A stretch of 64,000 bases of DNA. Origin: Gillisella vitis (lineage in GTDB: Bacteria; Pseudomonadota; Alphaproteobacteria; Rhizobiales; Rhizobiaceae). Below are positions 1 to 8,258 of this stretch, piece after piece. The notes below the pieces were generated by a model, which was not told the DNA's origin, did not search any database, and saw nothing but the letters and a program-made list of their open reading frames with translations. The translations under genes were made by a program, and so were the position numbers. Numbering within the stretch: the first letter of the stretch is position 1; the number at the start of each line of letters is the position of its first letter. The stretch is taken from NCBI RefSeq assembly GCF_021559775.1, contig NZ_CP056050.1, forward strand, positions 124,001 to 188,000, written 5' to 3'.

Positions 1-185
1 ACGAGGTTCGCAGGGCCATACGGCTAGCCTTCAACCATCTGAAGATCGTAGTCGAACCGGGTGGTGCGATCGCGCTCGCTGCAGCGCTTTCCCGCCAGAA
101 CAGAATCGACACGGATACGATTACCGTCATCGCTTCAGGCGGGAACGTTGATCCTCATGTCTTTGCGTCGATGTTATCGATGTAA
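1..185 (+). CDS. Threonine/serine dehydratase-type PLP enzyme, C-terminal end (cut by window edge)
   Basis: The third frame is open from the left edge to a TAA at 183-185 and encodes about 60 residues. The segments VEPGGAIALAAAL and VIASGGNVDP match the end of the catalytic domain of fold-type II PLP enzymes (threonine dehydratase / serine-threonine racemase family), where the glycine-rich SGGN loop lies near the cofactor phosphate. These enzymes deaminate threonine or serine in the cytoplasm. The start and active-site lysine lie outside the window, so the exact substrate cannot be judged. The aminotransferase at 221 follows after 35 bp on the same strand, which suggests one amino-acid catabolic operon. 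Confidence 0.75.
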   Translation, partial: EVRRAIRLAFNHLKIVVEPGGAIALAAALSRQNRIDTDTITVIASGGNVDPHVFASMLSM

Positions 186-220
186 TGCGTTATTCATCCT
201 AGTTTCAGGAAGAGGTTTGC

Positions 221-1450
221 ATGACCACGGTACTCGAAAAATTTGAAAAGTTGAAGACCGAGCATGCGCCCGGGCAGGAGGTACGGCAAAAGACGCCCGC
301 CTTCGAAGAGTTGTTGATTGGCGAAAAGCTCGAAGGTCGAACGGTTGATTTCTCCCATGGCGACGTCGATGCATTCCTTCCGACCCCTGGTGCTTTCGAA
401 GAGTTCAGCGACGGTGTGCACAGCGGCGGCAAGCAAGCCTACACCGTGTATCGTGGGCTTGCCGATCTCCGCGAAATTCTGTCGGTGAGGCTCACGAGCT
501 TTACCGGCGCACCGGTCAACGCTGCCGACAACCTGATCATTACCCCCGGAACGCAAGGCGCTCTTTTCCTGTCTGTCGCCGCGACTGTTGCCGCCGGCGA
601 CAAGGTTGCAATAGTCCAGCCCGACTATTTTGCAAACCGTAAGCTTGTCGAATTTTTCGAAGCGGAAATGCTGCCGGTTCAGCTCGACTATCTTGGCACT
701 GACAAGGCTGCGGGGCTCGATCTCAACCAGTTGGAGGCAGCCTTCCGCGATGGCGCCCGCGTATTCGTGTTTTCCAATCCTAACAATCCGACCGGCGCGG
801 TCTATTCCACGGAGGAAATCGATGCCATCGCGGCGCTTGCGGACCGGTACGGCGCAATGGTCATTGTCGATCAACTCTACTCGCGCCTTTTGTACGAAGG
901 CACGGAATACCAGCACCTCCGCGCCGTTGGCGGAACCGGCCGCGACAACGTCATCACGATCATGGGGCCATCTAAAACCGAGTCGTTGAGTGGTTACCGT
1001 CTCGGCGTCGCCTTCGGCCCCTCATCGGTCATCGAACGAATGGAGCGGCTCCAGGCGATCGTCTCCCTTCGCGCTGCCGGATATAACCAGGCGGTCCTCC
1101 AGACTTGGTTCTCTGAACCTGATGGCTGGATGAGCGAGCGTATCAAACTTCACCAGGCTATTCGCGATGATCTCCTTACCCGTTTCAGGGCGAGAGCAGA
1201 CGTCGCAGTACGCACACCACAAGCCGGAAGCTATATGTTTGCCAAACTGCCGCGGCTTCGGGTATCGCCTATCGACTTCGTCAAGATCTTGCGCCACCAG
1301 GCAAGGGTGATTGTGACGCCGGGAAGCGAGTTCAGTCCCCACACCGCCTCCAGCATCAGGCTGAATTTCTCCCAGAATCATGCGGCCGCTACGGGGGCTG
1401 TCGAACGATTGGTTACGCTGATCGAGCGGTACAGAGAAGCGCGGCCCTAA
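221..1450 (+). CDS. Class I/II PLP-dependent aminotransferase
   Basis: A 409-residue cytosolic aminotransferase of the aspartate aminotransferase fold. Visible landmarks are the SNPNNPTGAVY loop near residue 190, VDQLYSRLLY near 220, the probable PLP-binding lysine in GPSKTESLSGYRLG near residue 255, and the C-terminal substrate arginine in SSIRLNFSQN. The ATG at 221 follows AGGAAGAGG at good spacing. It probably transfers an amino group from an amino acid to a 2-oxo acid; the substrate cannot be read from sequence. It lies 35 bp after the dehydratase-like gene, so the two likely work together in amino acid breakdown. The downstream ABC genes are broken, so their link to this enzyme is uncertain. 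Confidence 0.88.
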   Translation: MTTVLEKFEKLKTEHAPGQEVRQKTPAFEELLIGEKLEGRTVDFSHGDVDAFLPTPGAFEEFSDGVHSGGKQAYTVYRGLADLREILSVRLTSFTGAPVNAADNLIITPGTQGALFLSVAATVAAGDKVAIVQPDYFANRKLVEFFEAEMLPVQLDYLGTDKAAGLDLNQLEAAFRDGARVFVFSNPNNPTGAVYSTEEIDAIAALADRYGAMVIVDQLYSRLLYEGTEYQHLRAVGGTGRDNVITIMGPSKTESLSGYRLGVAFGPSSVIERMERLQAIVSLRAAGYNQAVLQTWFSEPDGWMSERIKLHQAIRDDLLTRFRARADVAVRTPQAGSYMFAKLPRLRVSPIDFVKILRHQARVIVTPGSEFSPHTASSIRLNFSQNHAAATGAVERLVTLIERYREARP

Positions 1451-1580
1451 CAGTAGGCTCCTGGTCCATGCTGCCTGAACTTGCTCCGCGGGCCGCTATT
1501 CTATCACTCAGATTAACGTCCACAAATCAAAACGCGGCCAAACGGACCGGCATCTTCCGCGAAAGGCCACTCTTTAACGG

Positions 1581-2378
1581 TTGGATAGATACCCTGATGC
1601 GGATCGTCTTGTTCTCCGGCGGAAGCGCCTGATCACCTCGTTCAAGAGCGCGAAGGAGATCGCCACCAATCCCGGCCTGATCATCCAGGCTCCGACGCTC
1701 GTCAACTATGTGAAGGTGCTGACGGACACGAGCCGCTTCAACATCTACGCTTTCCTGCTCAATAGCACGTCGGCCGCCTTCATCGGCTCCTTCCTGGCGC
1801 TCCTTCTGTGTCTGCCGGCTGCCTACGCGATCGTTAGGACGAATGTCGGCCGCAAGCATCTACTGCCGATCGTCGCCAACCTTCGCGCCGTGCCTTTGGT
1901 GGTGTTCGCGATCCCGCTCTACATGATGTTCCAATTCGTCGGCCTCCTCGACACCCGGACAGGTCTCGGGTTGATCCTGACGATCGTGAACCTGCCGCTC
2001 AGCCTCATGATGATGGTCAACGCCATTTCCGAGATTCCGGGGGAGATCGACGAGGCGGCCCGCATGGACAAGGCGAGCGCCTTCGTCATCCTCCGGAGGA
2101 TCGTCGCCCCGGTCATACGACCCGCGATGGTAACGGCCCTGATCTTCGGCTTCATCACGGCATGGAACGAGTACCTGTTCGGCCTCATGCTGACGACCCG
2201 GCAGGCTGTGCCGATCACGGTCGGCGCGTCGTTCTTTTTCTCCGCAAGCGGCGGCGGCATCCAGTGGGGCGCTTCGTCTGCAGTCATGATCCTCGGCGCA
2301 CTGCCTCCCGCCATCCTCGGAAGTCTCATCTATCGACAACTGACCGGATCCATGACCGCCGGCGCGGTCAAAGGTTGA
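1581..2378 (+). pseudogene. MalG-type carbohydrate ABC permease, 5'-truncated
   Basis: The reading frame encodes an inner-membrane permease of the MalG/carbohydrate uptake family. ITSFKSAKEI is the normal start of the first periplasmic loop. Several hydrophobic helices follow, and the EAA loop EIPGEIDEAARMDKAS (roughly residues 150-165) docks to the ATPase. The family normally has a first membrane helix before the TSFK motif. Here only about 20 charged residues precede it (DADRLVLRRKR) and the only possible start is a weak TTG. No binding-protein or partner permease gene lies upstream. I infer loss of the 5' end by a deletion that joined it to the aminotransferase. It could be translated as a shortened protein but is unlikely to work. 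Confidence 0.6.
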
Positions 2379-2405
2379 TCGGCAAGCATTTGAATTGGAG
2401 GGACC

Positions 2406-2654
2406 ATGTCACAGATCAGATTTGAGAAGACCAGCAAGGTCTTCGGCAAGATAACCGTCATACCACCGCTCGATCTGGAGATCGGCAAGGGAGAATTCGT
2501 GGTATTCGTCGGCCCATCGGGCAGCGGAAAGTCGACGCTTCTCCGCCTGATCGCGGGTCTCGAGGACGCCAGCGGCGGCAAGATCAGTATTGAGGGCAAG
2601 GATGTCACCAGGGTTCCTTGCGGGGACCGAGGCCTCGCGATGGTGTTCCAGAGC
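2406..2654 (+). pseudogene. Sugar ABC transporter ATPase, N-terminal fragment cut by IS3
   Basis: About 83 residues of a MalK/UgpC/MsiK-type ATPase. It begins at ATG 2406 after a GGAGGG ribosome site, carries Walker A GPSGSGKST near residue 40, and runs to AMVFQS at the Q-loop. The next bases are the end of the IS3 element (CTGTCCG, 2654). The frame then continues into IS sequence and stops at 2732, without the signature motif, Walker B or regulatory domain. The missing part is not found on the far side of the element, where a parE half begins, so this is more than a simple insertion. It was the ATPase partner of the permease just upstream. Confidence 0.85.
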
Positions 2655-2728
2655 TGTCCGTCGTCGAATGATTTGAGACTTCCTCGGCTTTGGAAGAATG
2701 GAGTTTCCGGCTCGGTTTGCGCGTTGAT

Positions 2729-3709
2729 TTAAGCTGCTTTCTTTTGGTGGTTCAAGCGGCGTTGTCTGATGGTGTCTCTTTTGATCTTTTCGCGTTCGAG
2801 CAGTATGGTCTGGCCGCGCCCGGAGTAGACGTCGGCTGGGGTAAGATTGTCGAGGCTTTCGTGATAGCGCCGATGGTTGTAGTGCTCGACAAAAGCCGCG
2901 ATCTGAGCTTCGAGGTCCTCCTGGAAGAAGTAGTTTTCGAGCAGGATGCGGTTCTTCAGCGTCTGGTGCCAGCGTTCGATCTTGCCCTGCGTTTGCGGAT
3001 GGCCGGGAGCGCCGTGGACCTGCCCGATCTTGTATTTCTCCAGCCATTCACCGAGATCGGAAGCAACGTAACACGGGCCGTTGTCGGACAGCAGGCGCGG
3101 CCGGTGTTCGACCTTGACCTTGTCGCATCCTGATGCCGCAAGCGCCAAGTCGAGCGTGTCGGTAACATCCTCGACTTTCATGCTGGTGCACAGCTTCCAG
3201 GCGATGATGTAGCGCGAGAAGTCGTCGAGGATGGTCGACAGGTAGAACCATCCCCAACCAATGACCTTCAGATAGGTGAAGTCAGTTTGCCACATCTCGT
3301 TCGGGCGCGTGGTCTTGTCCTTGAACTCGTCGTTGGCCTTGATGACGATATAGGTGGGCGACGTTATCAGATCGTGGGCCTTGAGCAGGCGGTAGACCGA
3401 AGCCTCTGATACGAAATAGCTTTCCGTGTCGGTGAACTTCACGGCCAGTTCGCGCGGCGACAACTCGGCATGATCCAGCGCCATTTCGATGATACGGTCC
3501 CTGACATCGTCGGGAAGACGGTTCCATACCCGTGACGGGGCGGATGTCCGGTCTTCCAGCCCCTCGACGCCGTAGGTCAGGAAACGATCATACCAGCGGT
3601 AGAAGGTCGGCCGAGGAATGCCGAGCTTGTCGAGGGTCTGCTTGGCAGGCAGGTGGGATTCTTCCACGAGCCGGATAATCTCAAGCTTCTCGGTGGCGGG
3701 ATATCTCAT
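2729..3709 (-). CDS. IS3-family transposase OrfB (DDE integrase)
   Basis: A 326-residue product with an N-terminal helix-turn-helix (PRPTFYRWYDRFL) and an rve-type catalytic core. The first Asp is in WQTDFTYL, the second in LLSDNGPCY and the Glu in TQGKIERWHQ. It cuts and joins the ends of the element. Its ATG overlaps the stop of OrfA by 4 bp (ATGA). IS3 elements usually make an OrfAB fusion by frameshifting; here the ATGA overlap suggests coupled translation instead. The frame looks complete, so the element may still be active. Confidence 0.9.
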   Translation of the reverse strand: MRYPATEKLEIIRLVEESHLPAKQTLDKLGIPRPTFYRWYDRFLTYGVEGLEDRTSAPSRVWNRLPDDVRDRIIEMALDHAELSPRELAVKFTDTESYFVSEASVYRLLKAHDLITSPTYIVIKANDEFKDKTTRPNEMWQTDFTYLKVIGWGWFYLSTILDDFSRYIIAWKLCTSMKVEDVTDTLDLALAASGCDKVKVEHRPRLLSDNGPCYVASDLGEWLEKYKIGQVHGAPGHPQTQGKIERWHQTLKNRILLENYFFQEDLEAQIAAFVEHYNHRRYHESLDNLTPADVYSGRGQTILLEREKIKRDTIRQRRLNHQKKAA

Positions 3710-4080
3710 TCGTCGCCGCCCCCATCCCCGATCATGCTTTTTTTAAGCAGGCGGTTTTCCAGGGTGAGGTCGGCCAGAGCCTCCTTCAGGTCGCGGCTTT
3801 CACGGCGCAGTGCTTTCACCTCGTCAGTGGTTGCCGAACGGGCGGTGTCGCCCGCAAGCCGCTTCTTGCCAGCTTCGAGGAATTCCTTGGACCAGCTATA
3901 ATACAGGCTCTCGGCAATCCCTTCACGTCGGCAGATTGCGGCAATGCTGTCCTCGCCACGAAGGCCTTCCAGCACGATGCGAATTTTCTCTTCCGACGAA
4001 TGGTGCTTGCGCGTGGCGCGGCGGATGTCCTTGATCGTCTTCTCGGTCGTCGATGTCTGCGGCCCGGATTTCTGTCTCAT
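3706..4080 (-). CDS. IS3-family transposase OrfA (DNA-binding subunit)
   Basis: A 124-residue basic protein with the helix-turn-helix of IS3 OrfA proteins (RKHHSSEEKIRIVLEGL, then AICRREGIAESLYYSW). A C-terminal leucine-zipper-like coiled coil follows (KALRRESRDLKEALADL, LENRLLKKSM). It recognises the terminal repeats and pairs with OrfB. The ATG at 4080 is preferred over upstream in-frame codons because those would start outside the inverted repeat, in parE-derived sequence. Confidence 0.88.
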   Translation of the reverse strand: MRQKSGPQTSTTEKTIKDIRRATRKHHSSEEKIRIVLEGLRGEDSIAAICRREGIAESLYYSWSKEFLEAGKKRLAGDTARSATTDEVKALRRESRDLKEALADLTLENRLLKKSMIGDGGGDE

Positions 4081-4099
4081 GGGCGCTGATGTCGGACAG

Positions 4100-5142
4100 T
4101 GCTGACCAAGGGCATCCGCAGTTTCGGCGACATGGTTCAAAACAAGAGGGCCAAGGACATCACTCCCGACGATGTGATGTCAACCGTGGCCTCGATGCTC
4201 GCTGTCTACATCCGCGAGCCCGAGTTCGTCGGCCAGACCAAGGACAAGCTGGCGACGGCCGAGGCGCAGCGGACCGTCGAAAAGGCGATGTCGGATGCTT
4301 TCGACCACTATCTGTTCCAGAACAAGTCCGAAGGGACCAAACTCCTTGAATGGGTGATCGACCGGGTAGATGAAAGGTTGCGCCGGAAGAAAGAGAAGGA
4401 CGTTTCCCGCAAGACTGCCGTCAAGAAGCTCAGGCTTCCAGGCAAGCTGGCCGATTGTTCGCAGAACGATCGCAAAGGGACTGAACTTTTCATCGTCGAA
4501 GGAGACTCAGCTGGCGGCTCCGCCAAGCAGGCCAGAAGCCGCCTTGACCAGGCGATCCTTCCGCTGAGAGGCAAAATCCTGAATGTGGCGAGCGCGACGC
4601 GGGACAAGATGGGGTCGAACCAGCTCATCAACGACCTAACCACTGCGCTCGGATGCGGGACGCGCAGGAACTACCGCGAGGACGACCTCCGCTACGAGCG
4701 CATCATCATCATGATTGATGCTGACGTGGACGGCGCCCATATCGCGTCGCTGCTGATCACTTTTTTTTATCAGGAAATGCCGAAGCTTGTGGAGGAAGGA
4801 CATCTCTTTCTTGCCGTGCCGCCGCTCTTTCGGCTGACGGTCGGTTCGAAGACCGTCTATGCCCGAGATCACGCGCACAGGGCAAAGCTGCTTAAGTCAG
4901 CTGGGTTCAAAAACAAGAAGGTCGAGATCGGACGGTTCAAGGGACTAGGTGAAATGATGCCCGCGCAGCTCAAAGAAACCACTATGGACCCGACGACGCG
5001 AACATTGCTCAAGGTTGCTATCAGCGAGGGTCTGGAAGACGCGACAGCCGAAGTCGTTAGCGCTCTTATGGGGACCAAAGCTGAAGCCCGGTTCTCGTTT
5101 ATTCAGGCGAACGCAGAGTTCGCACAAAACCTCGACATTTAA
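4100..5142 (+). pseudogene. parE: DNA topoisomerase IV subunit B (parE), 3' half
   Basis: About 346 residues of the C-terminal half of ParE, starting in mid-domain at LTKGIRSFGD directly at the IS3 end. It includes the TOPRIM region with EGDSAGGSAKQAR (near residue 140), the metal motif DADVDGAHI (near residue 210) and the C-terminal RFKGLGEMMPAQLKETTMDP. The ATPase and transducer halves are absent here but are found on the opposite strand at 5538-6515, ending at the matching residue (ENGLRAVLT). Together they make one ParE of normal length, near 670 residues. Topoisomerase IV unlinks daughter chromosomes and is essential, so an intact copy must exist elsewhere. This copy cannot make a full protein as arranged. 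Confidence 0.92.
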
Positions 5143-5321
5143 AAATAGCAAAGCCGTGACCATCGCCGAGGAAAGGATAGGCTCTGAGCTCCTCGGGATC
5201 GCTAAGTATGGCCCGTCCGACATTTTCACACACCCGTGACTGAGCCGCTACGTTTTACCACGGTTTGGGAACATCTTCTGAGGTGGGTGGGCATTCAGTT
5301 GGGGGCACGCGTTCTAGCGTA

Positions 5322-5369
5322 ATGTCCGGGGAAGAACTTACGAAGCATAGTTGTCAACGTCCCCGACAT
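5322..5369. promoter_or_regulatory. Imperfect inverted repeat upstream of a small gene
   Basis: ATGTCCGGGGA (5322-5332) and TCCCCGACAT (5360-5369) can pair with one bulged base across a 27-base loop, just ahead of the small gene at 5401. It could be an operator or an mRNA hairpin. There is no T-tract after it, so it is not a clear terminator. The rest of 5143-5400 shows nothing recognisable. Confidence 0.25.
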
Positions 5370-5400
5370 ACTACATGGCACCTCGAGAATAGGGATGCAG

Positions 5401-5568
5401 ATGACAAGGAATACACGGCAGGAGATCGCGGACAGAGTACTGGCGCGAATGCGTGAACGCGGGTTCACCGTCGAACAGGACAGCGCCTTCATGAACCTCA
5501 TCGACGACTGGACGCATGGCCTCATAGAAATGGCGGAGGTCAGCACTGCGCGTAGGCCGTTTTCGTGA
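5401..5568 (+). CDS. Small hypothetical protein, 3' end replaced by antisense parE sequence
   Basis: A 55-residue frame beginning MTRNTRQEIADRVLARM. The first 46 residues or so look like a real small helical, charged protein. From about base 5538 the codons run antisense through the parE 5' half (VSTARRPFS), so the natural C-terminus has been lost. An ATG six bases upstream is an alternative start. I do not recognise the family; small plasmid-borne hypothetical proteins with a similar feel occur in rhizobia. Its 3' break coincides exactly with the parE inversion point. Confidence 0.45.
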   Translation: MTRNTRQEIADRVLARMRERGFTVEQDSAFMNLIDDWTHGLIEMAEVSTARRPFS

Positions 5569-6515
5569 GTGCCGCCTTCACGCGTCGGGATGGTGTTGCA
5601 GTAGGAATTTACATAGCCATCGTCGGTATGCCAGGTCACCGCCCATTCGACCGCGCCGTGCCTACCTGCCGTGCCGACGCTGCCCGCGAAAGGTTCGGAG
5701 ACGATAGTCGCTTCCTTACCCAGCGCCTCAAGCAGGTAGTCCTTGAGACCGCCGGGGAAATGCAGCGTCGCCTCGGCCGGTGTCGGATCCTTTCGTTCAA
5801 GCAGTGATTGGTCGCATTTCCACCTGATCTTCACGCCCTTGACGAGATACGCCTTCGACCGTGCCATGCGAAACAGGGTTGCCGGGTCGAAGCTAAGGGC
5901 ATTTCCAAAGATTTCAGGATCGGGATGGAAGCGAACGGTCGTGCCGCGCTTCTGTACCCTGCCGACATGTTGAAGCGCAGAGGTCGGCTTGCCGCGGGAA
6001 TAAGTCTGTTTGTAAAGCTGGAGGCCGCGAGCCACTTCGACGACGAGATCGTCCGAAAGCGCGTTGACGACTGAGACGCCGACGCCATGCAGTCCTCCGG
6101 AAGCCTCGTAAGCGGACCCGTTGAACTTTCCGCCTGCATGGAGTTTGGTCATGATGACTTCGAGTGCGGAGACGCCCGACGAATGCTCGTCAATCGGAAT
6201 GCCTCGCCCGTTGTCTGCTACCGACAGCATCCCGTCCGCGGTCAACTCCACGTCGATCACCGTGGCGTGGCCGGCAACGGCCTCGTCCACCGAATTGTCC
6301 AGCACCTCGGCAAAGAGGTGGTGGTAGGCCTTCAAGTCAGTACCGCCGATATACATCCCCGGCCTCGCACGGACCGGCTCCAAACCCTCAAGAACCTTGA
6401 TGGAATGCGCGCCGTAATCGGATTCTGCAGCTAGCTTGGGCGCTGCTTCTTTCGTCCGCTTCGCTACCACCTTGGCTACCTGGAGCGAAGTTTTGCTGTC
6501 GAAGAGGTCGGTCAT
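5538..6515 (-). pseudogene. parE: DNA topoisomerase IV subunit B (parE), 5' half
   Basis: About 326 residues of the ParE N-terminus: VLEGLEPVRARPGMYIG near residue 40, the ATP-binding GHKL motifs EVLDNSVDEA and DNGRGIP, the glycine-rich lid GGLHGVGVSVVNAL, and the start of the transducer domain up to GGTHENGLRAVLT. Homology stops at 5538. The frame runs on to 5295, but only as readthrough antisense to a different small gene. The protein would bind ATP but lacks the TOPRIM DNA-cleavage domain. Its other half lies at 4100-5142 on the plus strand. Inverting the DNA between 4100 and about 5546 would restore a continuous gene. Confidence 0.92.
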
Positions 6516-6645
6516 GTCTCGTGCTCAGTTCCCGCTTTGTTCTCTCTGTTCCTAACATACTGGACATGCTTGTCTAGGCACCTGTGGCTCGGGGGAGGGC
6601 GGATAGCCTGTTGCTCACTCGAAGATAAAGGACATCGCCTCGCAG

Positions 6646-6837
6646 ATGGATCCTGGAACATATAGGTTCCACCCGCTCAAATTGCTTGAAGCTGCGGGAA
6701 CCGGCTTGGATCCTCTTTTAGAACCAAATGCCCCGTCGGGGTGGACTGACAGCTTTCCAGTCGCTATCTCCTCGGCTTACGGCGACTTAGGGCACGTCGC
6801 GACACATCTTCAAAAAATCCGGAAGCTCTTCGAGTGA
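6646..6837 (+). CDS. Short ORF overlapping the start of the SyrB-like gene
   Basis: A 63-residue frame whose TGA overlaps the GTG start of the next gene (GTGA), an arrangement typical of coupled genes. I recognise no family. It may be a genuine small protein, or the 3' remnant of a gene whose front was lost near the parE region, since 6516-6645 shows no promoter or further coding signal. Treat as uncertain. Confidence 0.3.
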   Translation: MDPGTYRFHPLKLLEAAGTGLDPLLEPNAPSGWTDSFPVAISSAYGDLGHVATHLQKIRKLFE

Positions 6838-7496
6838 AAAAGACACAACGTAGTTTTGCGATCGAATACAAATCCGGCCGCCGGAAAATTGACGCCAAGC
6901 CTAACTCTATCTGGGGCAGTATGGACCTCAAGTCTGTCGCGCGGGACGTAGAGGAGGAGGCTATGCCATTCCTGCAGAAGGTGTCTGCAGGCGATGAATT
7001 GGATCCGGATATGTCGGCACCAGAAGAAAATCCCCCTTCGCCAAGATTGACACCGCCCGCAGCGACGCCGACAAGTGCTGAAGAAACACGAGGGATGTTC
7101 ATGGCCGACGACACCGATACAATCAACGATGCTGAAGCGCCCGCGCTTGAAGAAGCGCCTGTTGCACAAAAGAAGCAACGCAAGCCCCGGGCGAAGAAGA
7201 CATCTCTGGGGGCTGGGACCGACACGATAGCAGAGACTGCCTCAGGCGGTATCGATGGTCAAAAAATGCGAGGCCGCAAGGCAAGCATGAGCGAAGGCCC
7301 AGCGGCAGCCAAGCGCCGAGCCCCCAAGGTCACACTTGAGGTTGACCAAATCGCTGATGAGGTGGCGCCTTCAGCTGGCGATGAAATGGCCGATCTCCTG
7401 CAGCTCGAGGCGGAAAACCAGAGGCTGCGCAAGCTGCTGGCTGAAAAGCTTCGTTCCGAAAACGCCGATCTTCGGAAAAAGCTCAAGCTCGATTGA
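6834..7496 (+). CDS. SyrB-like regulatory protein
   Basis: A 220-residue protein with three parts. The N-terminal module (RSFAIEYKSGRR, PNSIWG, near residues 6-30) is seen in SyrB-like rhizobial proteins. The middle is long, acidic, Pro/Ala-rich and disordered, with basic AT-hook-like patches (KKQRKPRAKK). The C-terminal coiled coil (DLLQLEAENQRLRKLLAEKL) ends in RKKLKLD, the family hallmark. SyrB of Sinorhizobium was described as a repressor acting on syrM; the molecular function of most homologues is unknown. It starts with GTG at 6834. The next gene encodes a second member, so this is a tandem pair. Role in DNA binding is inference. Confidence 0.7.
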   Translation: MKKTQRSFAIEYKSGRRKIDAKPNSIWGSMDLKSVARDVEEEAMPFLQKVSAGDELDPDMSAPEENPPSPRLTPPAATPTSAEETRGMFMADDTDTINDAEAPALEEAPVAQKKQRKPRAKKTSLGAGTDTIAETASGGIDGQKMRGRKASMSEGPAAAKRRAPKVTLEVDQIADEVAPSAGDEMADLLQLEAENQRLRKLLAEKLRSENADLRKKLKLD

Positions 7497-7618
7497 CCTG
7501 TCGGCTGCGGCCAAGGACTGGCCACATGATCACATTAGCGAGCTAACGAGTTCGGCGGCTACCAGACTGTCGCCGGACAGAACCCGCATGCATGCGGAAT
7601 AGATGCGAGGTTGATCCA

Positions 7619-8185
7619 ATGGCATCTCCTTGGAAGTTTTTGAGCCGGTTCGTGCCAGGCCGACGCGGGCAAAAGCAGGACGACGGCAAAGTCGTCCACC
7701 CGAAGCCGGATGTCCTGGCTATTGCCGGTCCGTCCGGGTCGGTGGCGGAGGAAGACTTCGACTCCGAAGACCCGTTGGCAGATGTTGAGCTGCCACGTCC
7801 GGATCCATCCGATCCTGTTTCGGTAGAGCATGAGCCTGTGGGCGGCGCCGTAGAGGAAGCTGGTGAGAAGTTGGACAATGTCGTCGCCGGCATTGTGGTT
7901 GATGGTTCGGCGCCATCCGACAACACGGATCTTGGCGTCACCTCTGCACCGGATGCTACGGATCTTCACCCACCTGTCGAGGGCAAAGCACGCAAACCGA
8001 GGCCACGCGCAAAGAAACCCGAGCCGGTTGTGGTCACTGCGCAAGTCTCTTTGGGCGTCGACACCGCGTCGGATGACACGATAAGCCTTGATGAGGAGAT
8101 CAGGGTGCTCAGGGGGCAGCTAGCAGCCAAGCTTCAGCTGCAAAACGCGCAGCTGAGAAAGATGCTGGAGCGATTCGAGCGATAA
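7619..8185 (+). CDS. Second SyrB-like regulatory protein
   Basis: A 188-residue protein from ATG 7619, which follows GAGG at 8 bases. It has a short basic N-terminus (MASPWKFLSRFVPGRR), a long acidic low-complexity centre, a basic KARKPRPRAKKPEP segment, and a C-terminal coiled coil (VLRGQLAAKLQLQNAQLRKM) like that of the preceding gene. Similar proteins are frequent on rhizobial plasmids and are usually called SyrB-like or hypothetical. Tandem placement suggests duplication and divergence or hetero-oligomers through the coiled coils. No catalytic motif is present. Confidence 0.62.
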   Translation: MASPWKFLSRFVPGRRGQKQDDGKVVHPKPDVLAIAGPSGSVAEEDFDSEDPLADVELPRPDPSDPVSVEHEPVGGAVEEAGEKLDNVVAGIVVDGSAPSDNTDLGVTSAPDATDLHPPVEGKARKPRPRAKKPEPVVVTAQVSLGVDTASDDTISLDEEIRVLRGQLAAKLQLQNAQLRKMLERFER

Positions 8186-8258
8186 CCCAAGACGATGCCA
8201 GATCGCTTAAAGCCGGATAGGGATCAGTTTTCTGGGTGGGATATGTCTTTCAGGCTAC

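Larger units (their letters stand above)
2654..4099 (-). mobile_element. IS3-family insertion sequence
   Basis: The element is about 1.45 kb and bounded by terminal inverted repeats starting CTGTCCG (2654-2660 and, as complement, 4093-4099). It holds two overlapping transposase genes on the minus strand. The left flank is a broken ABC ATPase and the right flank is the 3' half of parE. The flanking bases (AGAG left, TGCT right) are not a direct repeat. An undisturbed insertion should show 3-5 bp duplicates and two halves of one gene, so this copy marks a rearranged junction. Confidence 0.85.

Noticed and set aside
5295..5537. Extension of the parE 5' half beyond the breakpoint
   Set aside because: Readthrough antisense to an unrelated small gene; no ParE similarity.
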